NCBI GenBank assembly: GCA_947177595.1
Contig: CAMWUZ010000022.1
Coordinates: 1 to 14,566, forward strand
DNA: 14,566 nt
Direction of reading: 5' to 3'
Source of the DNA: an uncultured Porphyromonadaceae bacterium
GTDB taxonomy: Bacteria > Bacteroidota > Bacteroidia > Bacteroidales > Muribaculaceae
In this document: positions 14,500 through 14,566 of the stretch, one piece after another
How positions within the stretch are numbered: the stretch's first letter is position 1
Layout: each line of letters opens with the position of its first letter
Program-made: the position numbers and the translations under genes
The notes under the pieces: generated by a model
What the model saw: only the letters and a program-made list of their open reading frames with translations
Database searches by the model: none
What the model was told of the DNA's origin: nothing

Positions 14500-14534
14500 A
14501 GTAGCCCTCCAATCATAAAGTCCGGAGGGCTACT
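14500..14534 (+). terminator. Hairpin after the DUF695 gene
   Basis: AGTAGCCCTCC (14500-14510) pairs perfectly with GGAGGGCTACT (14524-14534), 11 base pairs with a 13-base loop, starting 6 bases after the stop. The following TATGTATGT is only partly T-rich, so it is a probable but not classical intrinsic terminator. Confidence 0.65.
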
Positions 14535-14547
14535 TATGTATGTACCT

Positions 14548-14566
14548 GACATGGGTATTCCATGTC
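14548..14566. repeat. Inverted repeat at the window edge
   Basis: GACATGG (14548-14554) and CCATGTC (14560-14566) form a perfect seven-base-pair palindrome around GTATT. It touches the right end of the window, so it may be part of a longer element. Confidence 0.5.

Overview
The window looks like chromosome of a gut-type member of the order Bacteroidales. The signs are the rnf gene order B-C-D-G-E-A, the DUF3127 and DUF695 proteins, TAnnTTTG-type promoters with TTTG near -33, almost no Shine-Dalgarno sequences, and a secreted alpha-L-fucosidase. The protein style recalls Muribaculaceae, but that is an impression from reading and not a search result.

Layout. Positions 1-4677 (+) hold an almost complete Rnf operon, rnfBCDGEA, with rnfB cut by the left edge. 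It encodes the membrane ferredoxin:NAD+ oxidoreductase that pumps Na+ or H+. Converging on it is a two-gene unit (-): an Lrp/AsnC regulator followed by an 85-residue two-helix membrane protein. The regulator is divergent from an O-acetylhomoserine sulfhydrylase (+, 5622-6911). The 194-base gap between them holds overlapping divergent promoters, a perfect 13-base inverted repeat and three AATATT cores spaced about two helical turns apart.

Positions 6942-7615 are a scarred junction: a terminator usable in both directions, tRNA-Ser(CGA), a broken second tRNA-Ser copy with a 37-base insertion in its T loop and no anticodon or variable arm, and a lipoprotein gene missing its start and frameshifted in an A6 tract.

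Positions 7616-13436 (-) form a tight five-gene unit in the order alpha-L-fucosidase (GH29), CutC, a large secreted transglutaminase-like protein, a HipA-like kinase and a DUF3037 protein. All joints overlap or are within 5 bases. Two exported, glycan- or protein-facing enzymes are thus coupled to a cytosolic kinase pair, which makes it the most unusual genetic arrangement here.

Positions 13561-14493 hold a divergent pair: a DUF3127 protein with an SSB-like acidic tail (-) and a DUF695 protein (+). The DUF3127 promoter matches the Bacteroidetes consensus exactly. The window closes in hairpins.

I see no insertion sequence, CRISPR array, rRNA or phage gene. The best leads are the interrupted tRNA copy, the degenerate second transglutaminase repeat, the fucosidase-to-HipA operon and the phased operator.
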